From Shinisaurus crocodilurus (taxonomy: Eukaryota; Chordata; Lepidosauria; Squamata; Shinisauridae), in contig CM037881.1 of assembly GCA_021292165.1 (NCBI GenBank), forward strand, positions 2,976,001 to 3,040,000: a stretch of 64,000 nucleotides of DNA, read 5' to 3'. This document shows, piece by piece, positions 39,561-41,588 of the stretch. The notes beneath the pieces were generated by a model, which did not search any database, was not told where the DNA came from, and was given only the letters and a program-made list of their open reading frames with translations. Position 1 is the stretch's first letter. Each line of letters opens with the position of its first letter. A program made the position numbers and the translations under genes.

Positions 39561-39564
<4 letters not shown>
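1020..39564 (-). CDS. CTC1: CTC1, CST telomere replication complex component 1 (whole gene, 22 exons)
   Basis: CTC1 is the scaffold of the CST complex (CTC1-STN1-TEN1), which binds single-stranded DNA and directs DNA polymerase alpha-primase to telomeric C-strand fill-in in the nucleus. Coding exons 5' to 3' (plus-strand coordinates): 39320-39564, 37121-37367, 33395-33594, 29626-29770, 28984-29271, 28706-28834, 28118-28341, 27834-28008, 27554-27757, 27147-27270, 25583-25697, 23314-23767, 22825-22987, 14581-14709, 10588-10686, 10142-10307, 9288-9368, 9034-9193, 8748-8812, 6305-6470, 6058-6184, 1020-1123. They sum to 3810 nt (about 1269 residues, close to the roughly 1217 I recall for human CTC1). 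Diagnostic blocks: [12 protein letters not shown] (exon 2), AGLYELD (exon 6), QDVHLVQ (exon 7), LNRRLAWS (exon 9), LLPGAR (exon 16, as MLPGAR) and LVEDGTSE (exon 20). All introns are GT-AG except a GC-AG intron after exon 11. Exon phases agree throughout, but exon 14 does not read through in the expected phase. The introns are full of repeats. Confidence 0.95.
1459..1703 (-). mobile_element. tRNA-type MIR/CORE-like SINE, near full length
   Basis: Antisense copy. On the minus strand it reads: head with a B box (GGTTCTAGTCC), then CTCACTGGGTGACTTTGGGC-type core, AGGATAAAATGGAGAGG, CCGCCTTGGGTTCCTTGCAGG, and an AT-rich TAAATAAATAAA tail. The head and core resemble mammalian MIR. The same family recurs at 13108, 36463, 39064, 53364 and 59313. 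Confidence 0.85.
2069..2460 (-). mobile_element. L2-type LINE 3' end
   Basis: Read on the minus strand it gives the usual L2-like 3' end: ...CGGCCCCCATACTGTAGAACTC..., an AAAACATGGCTGTTCAGGC segment, GTACATTGCCCAGAGTGGCCGG, and a (AAATA)n tail. Related but divergent tails recur at 10785 and 47041. Confidence 0.75.
2840..3935 (-). mobile_element. Tc1/mariner transposon, transposase C-terminal part (broken)
   Basis: The minus-strand frames carry Tc1 transposase landmarks: [15 protein letters not shown] (first catalytic Asp), an [12 protein letters not shown] block, [19 protein letters not shown], then in another frame [21 protein letters not shown] sequence (E of DD34E) and [15 protein letters not shown]. 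Several frameshifts break the gene, so it is not functional. The element continues at 5109-5510 on the other side of an L2 insertion. I could not define its terminal inverted repeats. Confidence 0.85.
3936..5108 (+). mobile_element. L2 LINE, 5'-truncated, inserted in the Tc1 element
   Basis: Open frame 3872-4612 carries the L2 reverse transcriptase core: [29 protein letters not shown] (catalytic YADD), [19 protein letters not shown] and [22 protein letters not shown]. Sequence after the frame continues to an L2-type 3' end (ACCGCTCAGAGAGCTTCGGC) and an (AATAAA)n tail at about 5095-5110. Tc1 sequence resumes directly after it. Confidence 0.9.
5109..5510 (-). mobile_element. Tc1/mariner transposon, second part (5' region)
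   Basis: This continues the Tc1 copy of 2840-3935. It holds the sequence upstream of the transposase frame and the GGGGTGAATACTTATGCAACC motif typical of vertebrate Tc1-like elements near 5335. The split is explained by the L2 at 3936-5108. Confidence 0.7.
5511..6057. other. CTC1 intron 21, no recognised feature
   Basis: I see no exon-like frame, structured repeat or known element here apart from a short poly-A-like run near 5975. It separates the Tc1/L2 composite from exon 21. Confidence 0.4.
6058..6184 (-). CDS. CTC1: CTC1 exon 21
   Basis: Bounded by a CCGACAG acceptor and a CAG/GTATGT donor; phase 0 in, phase 1 out. Encodes [17 protein letters not shown]...[15 protein letters not shown], aligning with MTMFLWTLC...LSFELERKPS in human CTC1, part of the C-terminal OB-fold. 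Confidence 0.92.
6305..6470 (-). CDS. CTC1: CTC1 exon 20
   Basis: TTCCTTCAG acceptor, GGG/GTGAGT donor; phase 2 in, phase 0 out. Encodes [16 protein letters not shown]..., matching the mammalian LLVEDGTAEAVVTCRN block, then a [15 protein letters not shown] segment. This belongs to the last OB-fold region, which in mammals contacts STN1. Confidence 0.95.
7152..7204. repeat. (GT)n microsatellite
   Basis: Run of GT dinucleotides with a short GC-rich interruption (TGCGCGCGCGTGC) in the middle. It lies in CTC1 intron 19. The flanks show no recognised gene; the open frame at 6624-6959 just upstream resembles nothing I know. Confidence 0.95.
7600..7794 (+). mobile_element. CR1/L3-like LINE fragment
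   Basis: Broken reading [26 protein letters not shown] corresponds to the CR1 RT thumb segment (compare [13 protein letters not shown] in the better copy at 20118-20165). The same element resumes at about 8150-8565, so the hAT and 5S-SINE at 7803-8141 were inserted into it. Confidence 0.7.
7803..7940. mobile_element. hAT-type nonautonomous element (CAGGGGTGGGCAAC family)
   Basis: Terminal inverted repeats CAGGGGTGGGCAACTTGTG and CAAGTTGCCCATCCCTG flank an imperfect palindrome containing CAACTCCCATCA. GTCTAGAG occurs on both sides (7795-7802 and 7941-7948), two bases before the usual CAG end on the left. The 8-bp duplication supports hAT. Confidence 0.75.
7966..8141 (+). mobile_element. 5S-rRNA-derived SINE with CR1 tail, copy 1
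   Basis: The head matches the 5S rRNA internal promoter: GGAAAGCTAAGCAGGGTC (A box) and TTACTTGGATGGGAGACC (C box). After the C box it switches to CTGCATTGAGCAGGGGGTTGG...CTTCCAACTCTATGAT, the 3' end of CR1 as seen at 20571-20640. Other copies are at 12226, 32530 and 49962. Confidence 0.85.
8150..8565 (+). mobile_element. CR1/L3-like LINE 3' fragment
   Basis: Continuation of the fragment at 7600. The end reads CTGGACTAGATAGGCCTTGATCTAATCCAGCAAGGCT, a typical 3' end of older CR1/L3 copies. No intact frame. Confidence 0.6.
8748..8812 (-). CDS. CTC1: CTC1 exon 19
   Basis: CTTCTTCCAG acceptor, CCAG/GTAAGT donor; phase 0 in, 2 out. Encodes [21 protein letters not shown], aligning with GKCTRLGSTCPTQTAISQA of human CTC1. 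Confidence 0.85.
9034..9193 (-). CDS. CTC1: CTC1 exon 18
   Basis: TTATTTCCAG acceptor, AAAG/GTATCC donor; phase 2 in, 0 out. Encodes [13 protein letters not shown]...[26 protein letters not shown]. It holds a CxxC pair (VCSLC) in the position of the mammalian VCAYC. Confidence 0.92.
9288..9368 (-). CDS. CTC1: CTC1 exon 17
   Basis: GCATTACAG acceptor, CCAG/GTGAGT donor; phases 2 in, 2 out. Encodes [20 protein letters not shown], aligning with [20 protein letters not shown]. Confidence 0.92.
9446..9826 (-). mobile_element. CR1 LINE 3' fragment
   Basis: Antisense copy of the CR1 3' end, with an open minus-strand frame 9524-9817 ([20 protein letters not shown]...LDRHLSEML) that is almost identical to residues at the end of ORF2 in the copy at 17695-20565. 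The near identity implies a recent insertion from the same subfamily. It lies in CTC1 intron 16. Confidence 0.95.
10142..10307 (-). CDS. CTC1: CTC1 exon 16
   Basis: ACATTTAG acceptor, CCAG/GTGTGT donor; phase 1 in, 2 out. Encodes [11 protein letters not shown]...[33 protein letters not shown], closely matching the mammalian [33 protein letters not shown] block, an OB-fold strand pair. Confidence 0.95.
10588..10686 (-). CDS. CTC1: CTC1 exon 15
   Basis: GTTTCACAG acceptor, AAAG/GTGAGA donor; phase 1 in, 1 out. Encodes [23 protein letters not shown], aligning with SLVSFSAEILSRTLCEP. Only this phase is open and homologous, which fixes the phase expected from exon 14. Confidence 0.9.
10785..10960 (-). 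mobile_element. L2-type LINE 3' tail fragment
   Basis: Begins with (TTTA)n and reads antisense to the ATTGTACATCGCTCAGAGTGGCC tail type, with a short (CA)n at about 10877-10895. A second short L2-like tail lies near 11105-11175. Confidence 0.65.
11176..11850. other. CTC1 intron 14, no recognised feature
   Basis: AT-rich sequence without exon-like frames. Nothing beyond short homopolymer runs is visible. Confidence 0.4.
11851..12225 (+). mobile_element. Degraded L2 LINE fragments
   Basis: Scattered L2 RT pieces: GATTACTGCAATGCGTGGCAC (from [10 protein letters not shown]) at about 11856, then fragments resembling [11 protein letters not shown] at about 11980-12010. Order and frames are disrupted. 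Confidence 0.5.
12226..12400 (-). mobile_element. 5S-rRNA-derived SINE with CR1 tail, copy 2
   Basis: Antisense copy. On the minus strand it has the 5S-type box region (GGTCTCCCATCC complement, AAGCTGAGCAGGGTC) followed by the CR1 3' tail ending near 12226. It is more diverged from 5S rRNA than copies 1 and 3. Confidence 0.8.
12470..12830 (+). mobile_element. L2 LINE fragment with hAT insertion
   Basis: Degraded L2 RT reading ([12 protein letters not shown]..., [24 protein letters not shown]) typical of the L2 C-terminal LHWLPV..R..FK.L block, interrupted by the hAT element at 12675-12798. Confidence 0.7.
12675..12798. mobile_element. hAT-type palindromic MITE
   Basis: Ends CAGGGCTCTCCCACC and GGTTGGAGAGCCCTG; palindromic interior with CAACATCTGGGGACTCAAGG. 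Flanks CTCTATAC and CTCTAGAC match at 7 of 8 bases, the expected hAT target duplication. Confidence 0.85.
13108..13172 (+). mobile_element. MIR/CORE-like SINE 3' fragment
   Basis: GTAAGCCGCCTTGGGTTCC followed by GGTATAAATATAATAAATA, the 3' end of the SINE described at 1459. Confidence 0.75.
13565..13835. repeat. Imperfect foldback (MITE-like) repeat
   Basis: The segment around 13651 (CCCAGGATTACGGTTAAGC) pairs with the segment around 13743-13768 (TTAACCATAATCCTG), and the outer parts TTCATGCAAGCAGG and CCCTGCTTGCACAAAGGGAG also pair. No target duplication identified. Confidence 0.6.
14044..14081. repeat. (TG)n microsatellite
   Basis: Uninterrupted GT run in CTC1 intron 14. Confidence 0.97.
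14581..14709 (-). CDS. CTC1: CTC1 exon 14, frame problem
   Basis: TTTTTGCAG acceptor and CTCAG/GTAGGC donor, 129 nt. The first part resembles CTC1 when read as [12 protein letters not shown] (human CLTVQDNWTLEL). The last part resembles it in a different frame, ALREPDFS joined to exon 15 SLVS (human SDNFTDSLVS). With the phase dictated by exon 15, the first codons run into a TGA after five residues. Either the exon carries small indels (real or assembly errors), or a boundary of exon 13 or 14 is wrong. I keep the exon because both ends show homology and good splice sites. Confidence 0.65.
15090..15165. repeat. Terminal-type sequence of a dispersed repeat
   Basis: CCCGGCGTTGCATGGGTCG followed by TCATTTTCCTATAGACACC. 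The same string recurs in slightly altered form at about 15615-15655, so the C-rich array at 15175-15610 sits between two partly duplicated copies. Confidence 0.5.
15175..15610. repeat. C-rich degenerate minisatellite
   Basis: Irregular tandem units of the form GGACTAC.ACAATGAAATCCCTGCTCCCCC, roughly 25-50 bp each, with variable C runs. It translates to proline-rich strings in several frames, which explains the open frames here; I do not regard them as genes. Confidence 0.85.
15774..15820. repeat. (CAT)n microsatellite at a LINE 3' end
   Basis: About 15 CAT units. On the minus strand it is a (ATG)n tail right after ...GTCACGAGTGATCGC, the 3' end of the LINE at 15821-17362. A short trinucleotide tail is typical of some LINE clades. 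Confidence 0.9.
15821..17362 (-). mobile_element. APE-type LINE with C-terminal zinc finger, RT and 3' part
   Basis: Minus-strand frame with RT landmarks: [55 protein letters not shown], then YAED where the catalytic YADD is expected, then LYACETWT and a W.GHVVRM block. The frame stops at about 16041 with TGA where a related copy (32761-32791) has CGA. Just past it is a C2H2 finger, CPHC...HSHLRTH, in frame with the stop removed. The 5' continuation is at 20675-21300 beyond a CR1 insertion. Clade unresolved; the domain order is the one often mis-annotated as craniofacial development protein 2-like. Confidence 0.85.
17363..20674 (+). mobile_element. CR1 LINE, long copy nested in another LINE
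   Basis: It begins inside ORF1 (frame to the TGA at 17656 reads [16 protein letters not shown]...[10 protein letters not shown], the esterase-like C-terminus), then holds nearly complete ORF2 (17695-20565), and ends with CR1 3' UTR and (ATTCTATG)n at 20636-20666. ATAGAAGA flanks both ends (17363-17370 and 20667-20674) and may be a target duplication. The copy interrupts the minus-strand LINE (15821-17362 and 20675-21300). Confidence 0.93.
17695..20565 (+). pseudogene. CR1 ORF2 (endonuclease + reverse transcriptase), one stop codon
   Basis: CR1 ORF2 encodes the APE-type endonuclease and reverse transcriptase that drive target-primed retrotransposition. Endonuclease landmarks: [31 protein letters not shown] and [12 protein letters not shown] landmarks: [52 protein letters not shown] and [10 protein letters not shown] (catalytic Asp pair at 19768-19773). 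The frame is open over about 957 codons except for one TAA at 19201-19203. The expected residue there in CR1 is followed by W-R-x-G-E-V-P, and that sequence continues in the same frame after the stop, so it is a single nonsense change. The element is therefore recent but probably not autonomous. Confidence 0.93.
20675..21300 (-). mobile_element. APE-type LINE, region between endonuclease and RT (5' part of the nested host LINE)
   Basis: Minus-strand frames read [37 protein letters not shown], then [31 protein letters not shown] and [20 protein letters not shown], ending [12 protein letters not shown] next to the CR1 junction. At least two frameshifts separate these blocks. They continue logically into the RT palm at 17350 and below. 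Confidence 0.85.
21301..21495 (-). repeat. Possible 5' end of the LINE or flanking dispersed repeat
   Basis: Contains ACGTACGTACGTACACACGT and ends ATTTATATAGTAGATTCGAA. It looks like a repeat terminus, but I cannot tell whether it belongs to the LINE or to a separate element. Confidence 0.4.
21650..21810 (+). mobile_element. L2 LINE fragment
   Basis: Reads [25 protein letters not shown], a decayed form of the L2 block [21 protein letters not shown]. Confidence 0.65.
21824..22250. repeat. GC-rich nonautonomous DNA-element-like segment
   Basis: Begins GGGTGCAATCCTATCG and ends with a hairpin GGTCCCTGGG-ACGCTCG-CCCAGGGACC at about 22216-22242, followed by ATGGGATCACTC. The GGGTGCAATC and CCTATGG ends also occur in the outer element at 51202-52220, suggesting one family. 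Confidence 0.5.
22825..22987 (-). CDS. CTC1: CTC1 exon 13, 3' boundary uncertain
   Basis: CTCACTTCAG acceptor, phase 0 in. Encodes [28 protein letters not shown], matching [28 protein letters not shown]. Two donors are possible: TCG/GTAAGA at 22898 (phase 0, strong) or CCAG/GTTTCT at 22825 (phase 1). The longer form adds [16 protein letters not shown], which resembles [22 protein letters not shown], so I prefer it. Confidence 0.85.
23314..23767 (-). CDS. CTC1: CTC1 exon 12 (largest exon)
   Basis: CCCATAG acceptor after the GC-AG intron; phase 2 in, 0 out. Encodes [13 protein letters not shown], matching VYVQFFLADALIL, then a low-complexity S/A/G/E-rich linker that also varies in mammals, then [15 protein letters not shown] and CFQATVLW. 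The donor is AAA/GTAGGA. Confidence 0.92.
23828..24300 (-). mobile_element. L2-type LINE 3' end
   Basis: Antisense L2 3' end: starts with (TTTA)n, GTACCCGGCCTTTCTACC, then on the minus strand [21 protein letters not shown] and [15 protein letters not shown] pieces and FWAEFKVL at about 24255-24275. Frames are broken. Confidence 0.8.
24600..25180 (+). mobile_element. L2-like LINE 3' end, degraded
   Basis: Pieces of the L2 3' end (GGCTTTTAAAGTCCTATATGG at about 24655; GTGCTTTGGCTATTAGGCAG near 25133) and a GTAATAAATAAATAAATA tail at about 25163-25181. Confidence 0.7.
25583..25697 (-). CDS. CTC1: CTC1 exon 11, followed by a GC-AG intron
   Basis: TTATTCCAG acceptor; phase 1 in, 2 out. Encodes [26 protein letters not shown], matching [26 protein letters not shown]. 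The donor reads AAG/GCAAGT. The nearby GTCTTG would break the frame with exon 12, so the GC donor is required by phase. Confidence 0.93.
25750..26155. other. CTC1 intron 10, no recognised feature
   Basis: Pyrimidine-rich sequence around 25880-26040; no exon-like frame or known repeat seen. Confidence 0.35.
26164..26293. mobile_element. hAT-type nonautonomous element (CAGGGATGGGGAAC family)
   Basis: Inverted ends CAGGGATGGGGAACATGTGG and ATTCTCCATCCCTG around an imperfect palindrome (GGCCCTCCAGATG at left). Related to the copy at 7803-7940. Target duplication not clear. Confidence 0.7.
26294..27146. other. CTC1 intron 10, no recognised feature
   Basis: Contains an internally similar pair (around 26340-26410 and 26715-26760, both with TCTGATGGTGCAA... 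and AGTGTTTAGCCTC/AGTGCTCAGCCTC wording), suggesting two copies of an unidentified repeat. No coding signal. Confidence 0.4.
27147..27270 (-). CDS. CTC1: CTC1 exon 10
   Basis: GCGGAGGTAG acceptor, AGAG/GTGTGT donor; phase 0 in, 1 out. Encodes [28 protein letters not shown], matching [29 protein letters not shown]. Confidence 0.95.
27554..27757 (-). CDS. CTC1: CTC1 exon 9
   Basis: CCTTCCCTAG acceptor, ATG/GTAAGT donor; phases 0/0. Contains [14 protein letters not shown], matching [14 protein letters not shown]. Confidence 0.95.
27834..28008 (-). CDS. CTC1: CTC1 exon 8
   Basis: CTTCTTAG acceptor, GCAG/GTAATT donor; phase 2 in, 0 out. Encodes [28 protein letters not shown]...[15 protein letters not shown], matching NEILEEPHHCPLQ at its end. 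A closer CATTCAG acceptor was rejected because it breaks phase. Confidence 0.9.
28118..28341 (-). CDS. CTC1: CTC1 exon 7
   Basis: TATATCAG acceptor, AGAG/GTGAGA donor; phase 0 in, 2 out. Encodes [12 protein letters not shown]...[16 protein letters not shown] and [16 protein letters not shown], matching LQDVHLLQ...PVLAPCLRGAVLLQSF and LPLYLWATKALEEL. Confidence 0.95.
28706..28834 (-). CDS. CTC1: CTC1 exon 6
   Basis: CCTTTTCAG acceptor, AGAG/GTGAGA donor; phases 0/0. Encodes [28 protein letters not shown]...LRPGACIE, matching [28 protein letters not shown]...MRPGVCLQ. Confidence 0.96.
28984..29271 (-). CDS. CTC1: CTC1 exon 5
   Basis: CTATCCTAG acceptor, ATA/GTAAGT donor; phases 0/0. Encodes [24 protein letters not shown]...[10 protein letters not shown], matching [24 protein letters not shown]...TSQSSRLLLL, then an acidic linker and KRISYI. 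Confidence 0.95.
29626..29770 (-). CDS. CTC1: CTC1 exon 4
   Basis: TTCTTTAG acceptor, GCAG/GTATGT donor; phase 2 in, 0 out. Encodes [32 protein letters not shown]...VPVLVQ, matching [29 protein letters not shown]...SIIVQ. Confidence 0.93.
29796..29904. repeat. CR1/SINE-like 3' fragment
   Basis: GGCTCAGACCAAACGTCCATC...CAGCCAGGTGCTTCCAGGAAGCCC is a phrase common in old reptilian CR1-type repeats. Not assigned further. Confidence 0.45.
29905..30830 (-). mobile_element. L2 LINE, RT C-terminus and 3' end
   Basis: Minus-strand frame 30424-30828 reads [28 protein letters not shown] sequence, [27 protein letters not shown] and [11 protein letters not shown], clear L2 RT. The remainder down to 29905 is the 3' region ending in the GGCTATCAGGCAGTATAGAAA-type tail. 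Confidence 0.9.
30831..31059. other. CTC1 intron 3, no recognised feature
   Basis: AT-rich DNA before the hAT element; no frame or repeat recognised. Confidence 0.35.
31068..31174. mobile_element. Palindromic hAT-type MITE with perfect target duplication
   Basis: Ends CAGTGTTCTCCAACCTTGG and CCAAGGTTGGAGAACACTG, interior CAACTCCCAGCATGCCCCAG. The 8-bp sequence CATTAGAT flanks both ends exactly (31060-31067 and 31175-31182), which is diagnostic of hAT transposition. It serves as reference for the family in this window. Confidence 0.95.
31190..32160. other. CTC1 intron 3, AT-rich, no recognised feature
   Basis: Several short poly-A/T runs (about 31380-31460) and GTGTGTGTG near 32052. No coding or element signature seen. 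Confidence 0.4.
32170..32995 (+). mobile_element. APE-type LINE with zinc finger, C-terminal part, second copy
   Basis: Reads [51 protein letters not shown], then (after a SINE insertion) [15 protein letters not shown] and [21 protein letters not shown] followed by TAG, a C2H2 finger. About 90% similar by eye to the minus-strand copy at 15821-17362, and it shows the sense codon CGA where that copy has TGA. Confidence 0.88.
32530..32720 (+). mobile_element. 5S-rRNA-derived SINE with CR1 tail, copy 3, inserted in the LINE
   Basis: Head GGAAAGCTAAGCAGGGTCAA and TTACTTGGATGGGAGACC, then CCTGCATTGAGCAGGGGGTTGG...ACTCTATGATCTATGAAAT. The other LINE copy is uninterrupted at this site (CACAAAGGT followed by TCCATGGAC), so the insertion limits are defined. 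Only about 4 bases (AGGT) appear duplicated. Confidence 0.9.
33395..33594 (-). CDS. CTC1: CTC1 exon 3
   Basis: TTGGTTTAG acceptor, CCAG/GTAAAG donor; phase 0 in, 2 out. Encodes [38 protein letters not shown]...[13 protein letters not shown], matching LSWLGHLFLFPRWSYLPPA...GHLELWDAPVPVFP...IPVLYPESASCLL. Confidence 0.95.
33640..35165 (+). mobile_element. Non-LTR retrotransposon RT (R4/Dong-like?), degraded
   Basis: Fragments in order: [111 protein letters not shown] (catalytic YADD), [10 protein letters not shown], and a C-terminal W....[19 protein letters not shown] block. Frameshifts and stops abound. A 90-bp L2 tail sits at 34375-34464 immediately before YADD. The clade is my guess. Confidence 0.8.
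34375..34464 (-). mobile_element. L2 3'-tail insertion
   Basis: TTATTTATTTCATTTCATTTT then ACCGCCCAATAGCCGAAGCTC and GCAGCTTACAACAATTAA, antisense to the L2 3' end. It splits the RT frame between INNIQ and YADD of the surrounding LINE. Confidence 0.8.
35166..36460. other. CTC1 intron 2, no recognised feature
   Basis: No exon-like frame, no clear repeat; poly-T/A run near 36146-36165. Confidence 0.4.
36463..36690 (+). mobile_element. MIR/CORE-like SINE
   Basis: GAGATCCGGGTTCTAGTCCCC (B box), GAAACTCACTGGGTGACTTTGGGCC core, AGGATAAAATGGAGAGGAGG, CCTTGGGTTCCTTGCAGG, tail (AATA)n. The 5' head is cut short. Confidence 0.88.
37121..37367 (-). CDS. CTC1: CTC1 exon 2
   Basis: TTTTCTTCCAG acceptor, ATG/GTATGG donor; phase 2 in, 0 out. 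Encodes [26 protein letters not shown]...LILIGYLRN...[17 protein letters not shown], matching [27 protein letters not shown]...LLLLGTLTD...NGSLYVRDNTGVLSC. This is the first recognisable OB-fold. Confidence 0.96.
37368..38150. other. CTC1 intron 1, no recognised feature
   Basis: Poly-T run at about 37510-37522 followed by (GA)n; otherwise nothing recognised. Confidence 0.4.
38160..38620 (-). mobile_element. CR1-like 3' fragment with inserted hAT piece and (AT)n
   Basis: Antisense CR1/L3 3' end: GAATCAGAGTTGGAAGAACC at the left, then resuming with TCTAGTCCAACCCCCTACC...TACCTCTAACAAAGGAGAGCCCACC. Between them are a hAT-like arm (ACTACAACTCCCAGCATTCC, about 38208-38300) and an (AT)n microsatellite at 38303-38334. 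Confidence 0.7.
38303..38334. repeat. (AT)n microsatellite
   Basis: Perfect TA repeat of about 32 bases. Confidence 0.97.
38905..39056. mobile_element. Palindromic hAT-type MITE
   Basis: Left end CAGTGTTCTCCAGCCTTGG, right end CTAGAGAACACGG, central GGCTGGGGCATGCTGGG palindrome. The right terminus is degenerate and I see no clean 8-bp duplication. Confidence 0.85.
39064..39243 (-). mobile_element. MIR/CORE-like SINE, head-truncated, next to CTC1 exon 1
   Basis: Antisense copy running from a (TTTA)n tail to CACGGCCGAGC; the tRNA-type head is missing. It ends 76 bases from the exon 1 splice donor, so the 5' part of intron 1 is SINE. Confidence 0.88.
39320..39564 (-). CDS. CTC1: CTC1 exon 1 (start codon)
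   Basis: ATG at 39562-39564 gives [15 protein letters not shown]..., similar to the short mammalian leader (MAAG...). [12 protein letters not shown] and [15 protein letters not shown] correspond to EQAWLEDAQ and PLVIDCVKTVWLSQ. Donor ACAG/GTGAGG, phase 2, joins exon 2 to give [10 protein letters not shown] (human [10 protein letters not shown]). An in-frame ATG at 39694-39696 would add 44 residues including an (ER)n run from the GA repeat, so I prefer the inner ATG. Confidence 0.88.

Positions 39565-39591
<27 letters not shown>
39565..39591. repeat. (CT)n microsatellite adjoining the CTC1 start codon
   Basis: Perfect CT/GA run directly upstream of the CTC1 ATG, so it would lie in the 5' UTR. 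Confidence 0.95.
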
Positions 39592-39893
39592 GGGGACGGC
39601 TCGGACGCTCCGCCGCGAGAATAGACGCAGAGGGGCCGCTTCCTTGGCTGCACGCGCCACTTCCGGGGCCCCGTCGAGAGTCCCTGCCTGGGACAAAAAC
39701 GTTCGTGAGGGAGAGGAGGCGGGGCTTCTGTCTTCGCGGACGGGGGGCGGGAGGCTGTGGCCTGATCACAGCCGCTTGCATTGGTCACCGATCCTTACGG
39801 AAACCGGAAATGTAAGTCAGGGTTCTCTCTTCACCTTTCATAATGCTATGGGCAGGAGGAGCTGGCTGGTCCTCCGTTTTTCAACATAGAGCG

Positions 39894-40018
39894 ACGACTA
39901 CTTTTGGTCCCTCAGATGTTTCTGGCCTACAACTCCCAGCATGCCCCAGCCAGCGTAGCTGGCTGGGGCATGCTGGGAGTTGTAGGCCAGAAACATCTGA
40001 GCCCCAGGTGGGCGAACA
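39894..40018. mobile_element. Palindromic hAT-type MITE with perfect long arms
   Basis: Core arms 39913-39954 and 39958-39999 are exact inverted copies of 42 bases with a 3-base spacer. Outer ends are more diverged (GCGAACAC at right). It sits between the two divergent promoters. Confidence 0.9.
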
Positions 40019-40079
40019 CTAGCTGTCCATCATAGGAGACTTCTAAAACCCGTAGGCTTCGGTCCCAGCCTCACTCGCT

Positions 40080-40290
40080 GGGAAGGCCGCCCCGCGGGAC
40101 GGAGCAGGACCTCTGGATAAGCGCGCTCTCAGGACTGCGCCGCTACCGACAAGAGCCGGCCGGGCCGACGCCATTTTGCGTGCCCCCCCCCCACGCCGGG
40201 CGGAAGTGACGGCTGACCCCATCCGGGATTGTCAACCGAAGCTCTGCGGGGGGGGGGCAGGGAGGTCGCGTCGAAGATGGTCCTGTGAAC
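40080..40290. promoter_or_regulatory. Second GC-rich promoter-like island
   Basis: CpG-dense segment with GCGGAAGTGACGG (ETS-type), a GACGCCATTTTGCG string (YY1/NRF-like), and GAAGATGG. It lies 2 kb upstream of the TNF-receptor start codon and 0.6 kb upstream of CTC1. It could start an alternative CTC1 transcript, a 5' UTR exon of the receptor, or an unannotated RNA. Confidence 0.45.
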
Positions 40291-41180
40291 GCGGGTCTTA
40301 TTTCGTGTGTGGAAAACGTGGTATTTTTTAAAACACTGAGGGGGGGGGGCAAAATGCCCTGCCAATTAGAAAGGAAGTACAACCCATCATTATTAGTCCC
40401 ATGTTAACACATACCCTTTGGGGAAACTAAAAAAATAAATAAATTGTATTTCCGATTTGTATGTGAAGGTTGTGGCTGAGAGAGGGGCTTATTATGACAG
40501 CCCTGCAAATGTAGTCCAATGTTAATTTTGCAGGAGTGAAGTAAGACAAAAGCTGAGAAAATAGTGTACAACAATCCTGCAACATAGTCTTGTGTTATAT
40601 TATCTACTCTTAACAACTGAAGATTGTTTTGTTTTTTGTTTTTCAAGGGTTGCAATCTGGGATGAGGAGGATGCAAAGTTGATTGCCCACTTTAAAACAA
40701 CAACAACAGCGAAACCAGCACTCAGCTACTTTCAGAAGCATTGATTTGCATTAATATGTGCTGCATTGTTGCCTCTGCAAAAGTGTCTCATGGACCTGGT
40801 TCGCATATCACTTACTGTGTACAAGCAGTGTGTTTGTGTGCACTGCCCAATCTTTAGTGTGACATGCAAACACAGAGCCCTAGCTTGTCTTTCCCATGAC
40901 AAGGCAGAGCAATAACCCATGGTTTGTTGCTGGGTTATTGCTTTGGCTCGTTGGAGGAGATTATTTCTTCACATGTTTTAGGGCTGGGCTCTTTCATTCA
41001 AAACTGATTCTGGGTCTTATCCCAGGCACTGATTAAACTCTAATATTGTTTCTTGGCAATAATTAAAATCGCCCCACAATCAGTGTTTCCTTTAAAAAGA
41101 AGAAGCTTTTTCAAAAAATATTATCATCTGTATTTTCCAGAGCTGTGTAGGAGTATTGCTATAGGAAATGCTACACGAAA
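40291..41180. other. Intergenic, no recognised feature
   Basis: Nothing recognised beyond short A-rich stretches. Confidence 0.4.
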
Positions 41181-41189
41181 GATGCTAGC

Positions 41190-41450
41190 CTGGTGTTGAT
41201 TGCCACGTATTGCTATTCTGCCTCCAAACTAGAGACTTCCAGATGGAGGGTTCCTTGCACTATCAATGAGAAGGCATTGTGCAGCTATTCTGGCTTTCTT
41301 AAAGGGTTTTCTGTGGTAATGGGGAAGCAGTGGGAAAACAACAGAGGCATGTTACAAGCTGAAGGCACAATGTTTGGACCCCCTGTAAAATCCCCCGAAT
41401 AGGAGGCGTGATCACACCGGAAAAGCCTTGTCTCGAAGTACCCTAAGTAA
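41190..41450. repeat. Unidentified dispersed repeat
   Basis: Shares wording with 61260-61600 (TTTTCTGT..., GGGAAAACA, CATTGTGCAGCTATTCTG / AAGACATGAAGCTATTCCA, GGAAAAGCCT / AAAAAGCCTCATCCGGAAG). Likely a nonautonomous DNA element. Confidence 0.45.
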
Positions 41451-41588
41451 GCATTAACCTGTTGCTGTTTTAAGACCCTATACACTGTATCACTTCAAAA
41501 GACTGACAAGTGTATCCTGTTTTAAGCTTTTGTAGGCTATAATCTACCTTTTCAGATGCACACATTCATGTGTCTTACAAAGTGGGCT

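Larger units (their letters stand above)
39240..39780. promoter_or_regulatory. CTC1: GC-rich promoter island over CTC1 exon 1
   Basis: High GC and frequent CpG across exon 1 and its upstream flank. On the minus strand there is an ETS-type CCCCGGAAGTGGCG site (about 39654-39668), a common core element of TATA-less housekeeping promoters. A (CT)n run at 39565-39591 abuts the start codon. Confidence 0.65.

Noticed and set aside
39215..39788. Two longer minus-strand frames overlapping CTC1 exon 1
   Set aside because: They are other frames of the CpG island with no homology and do not join exon 2 in phase.
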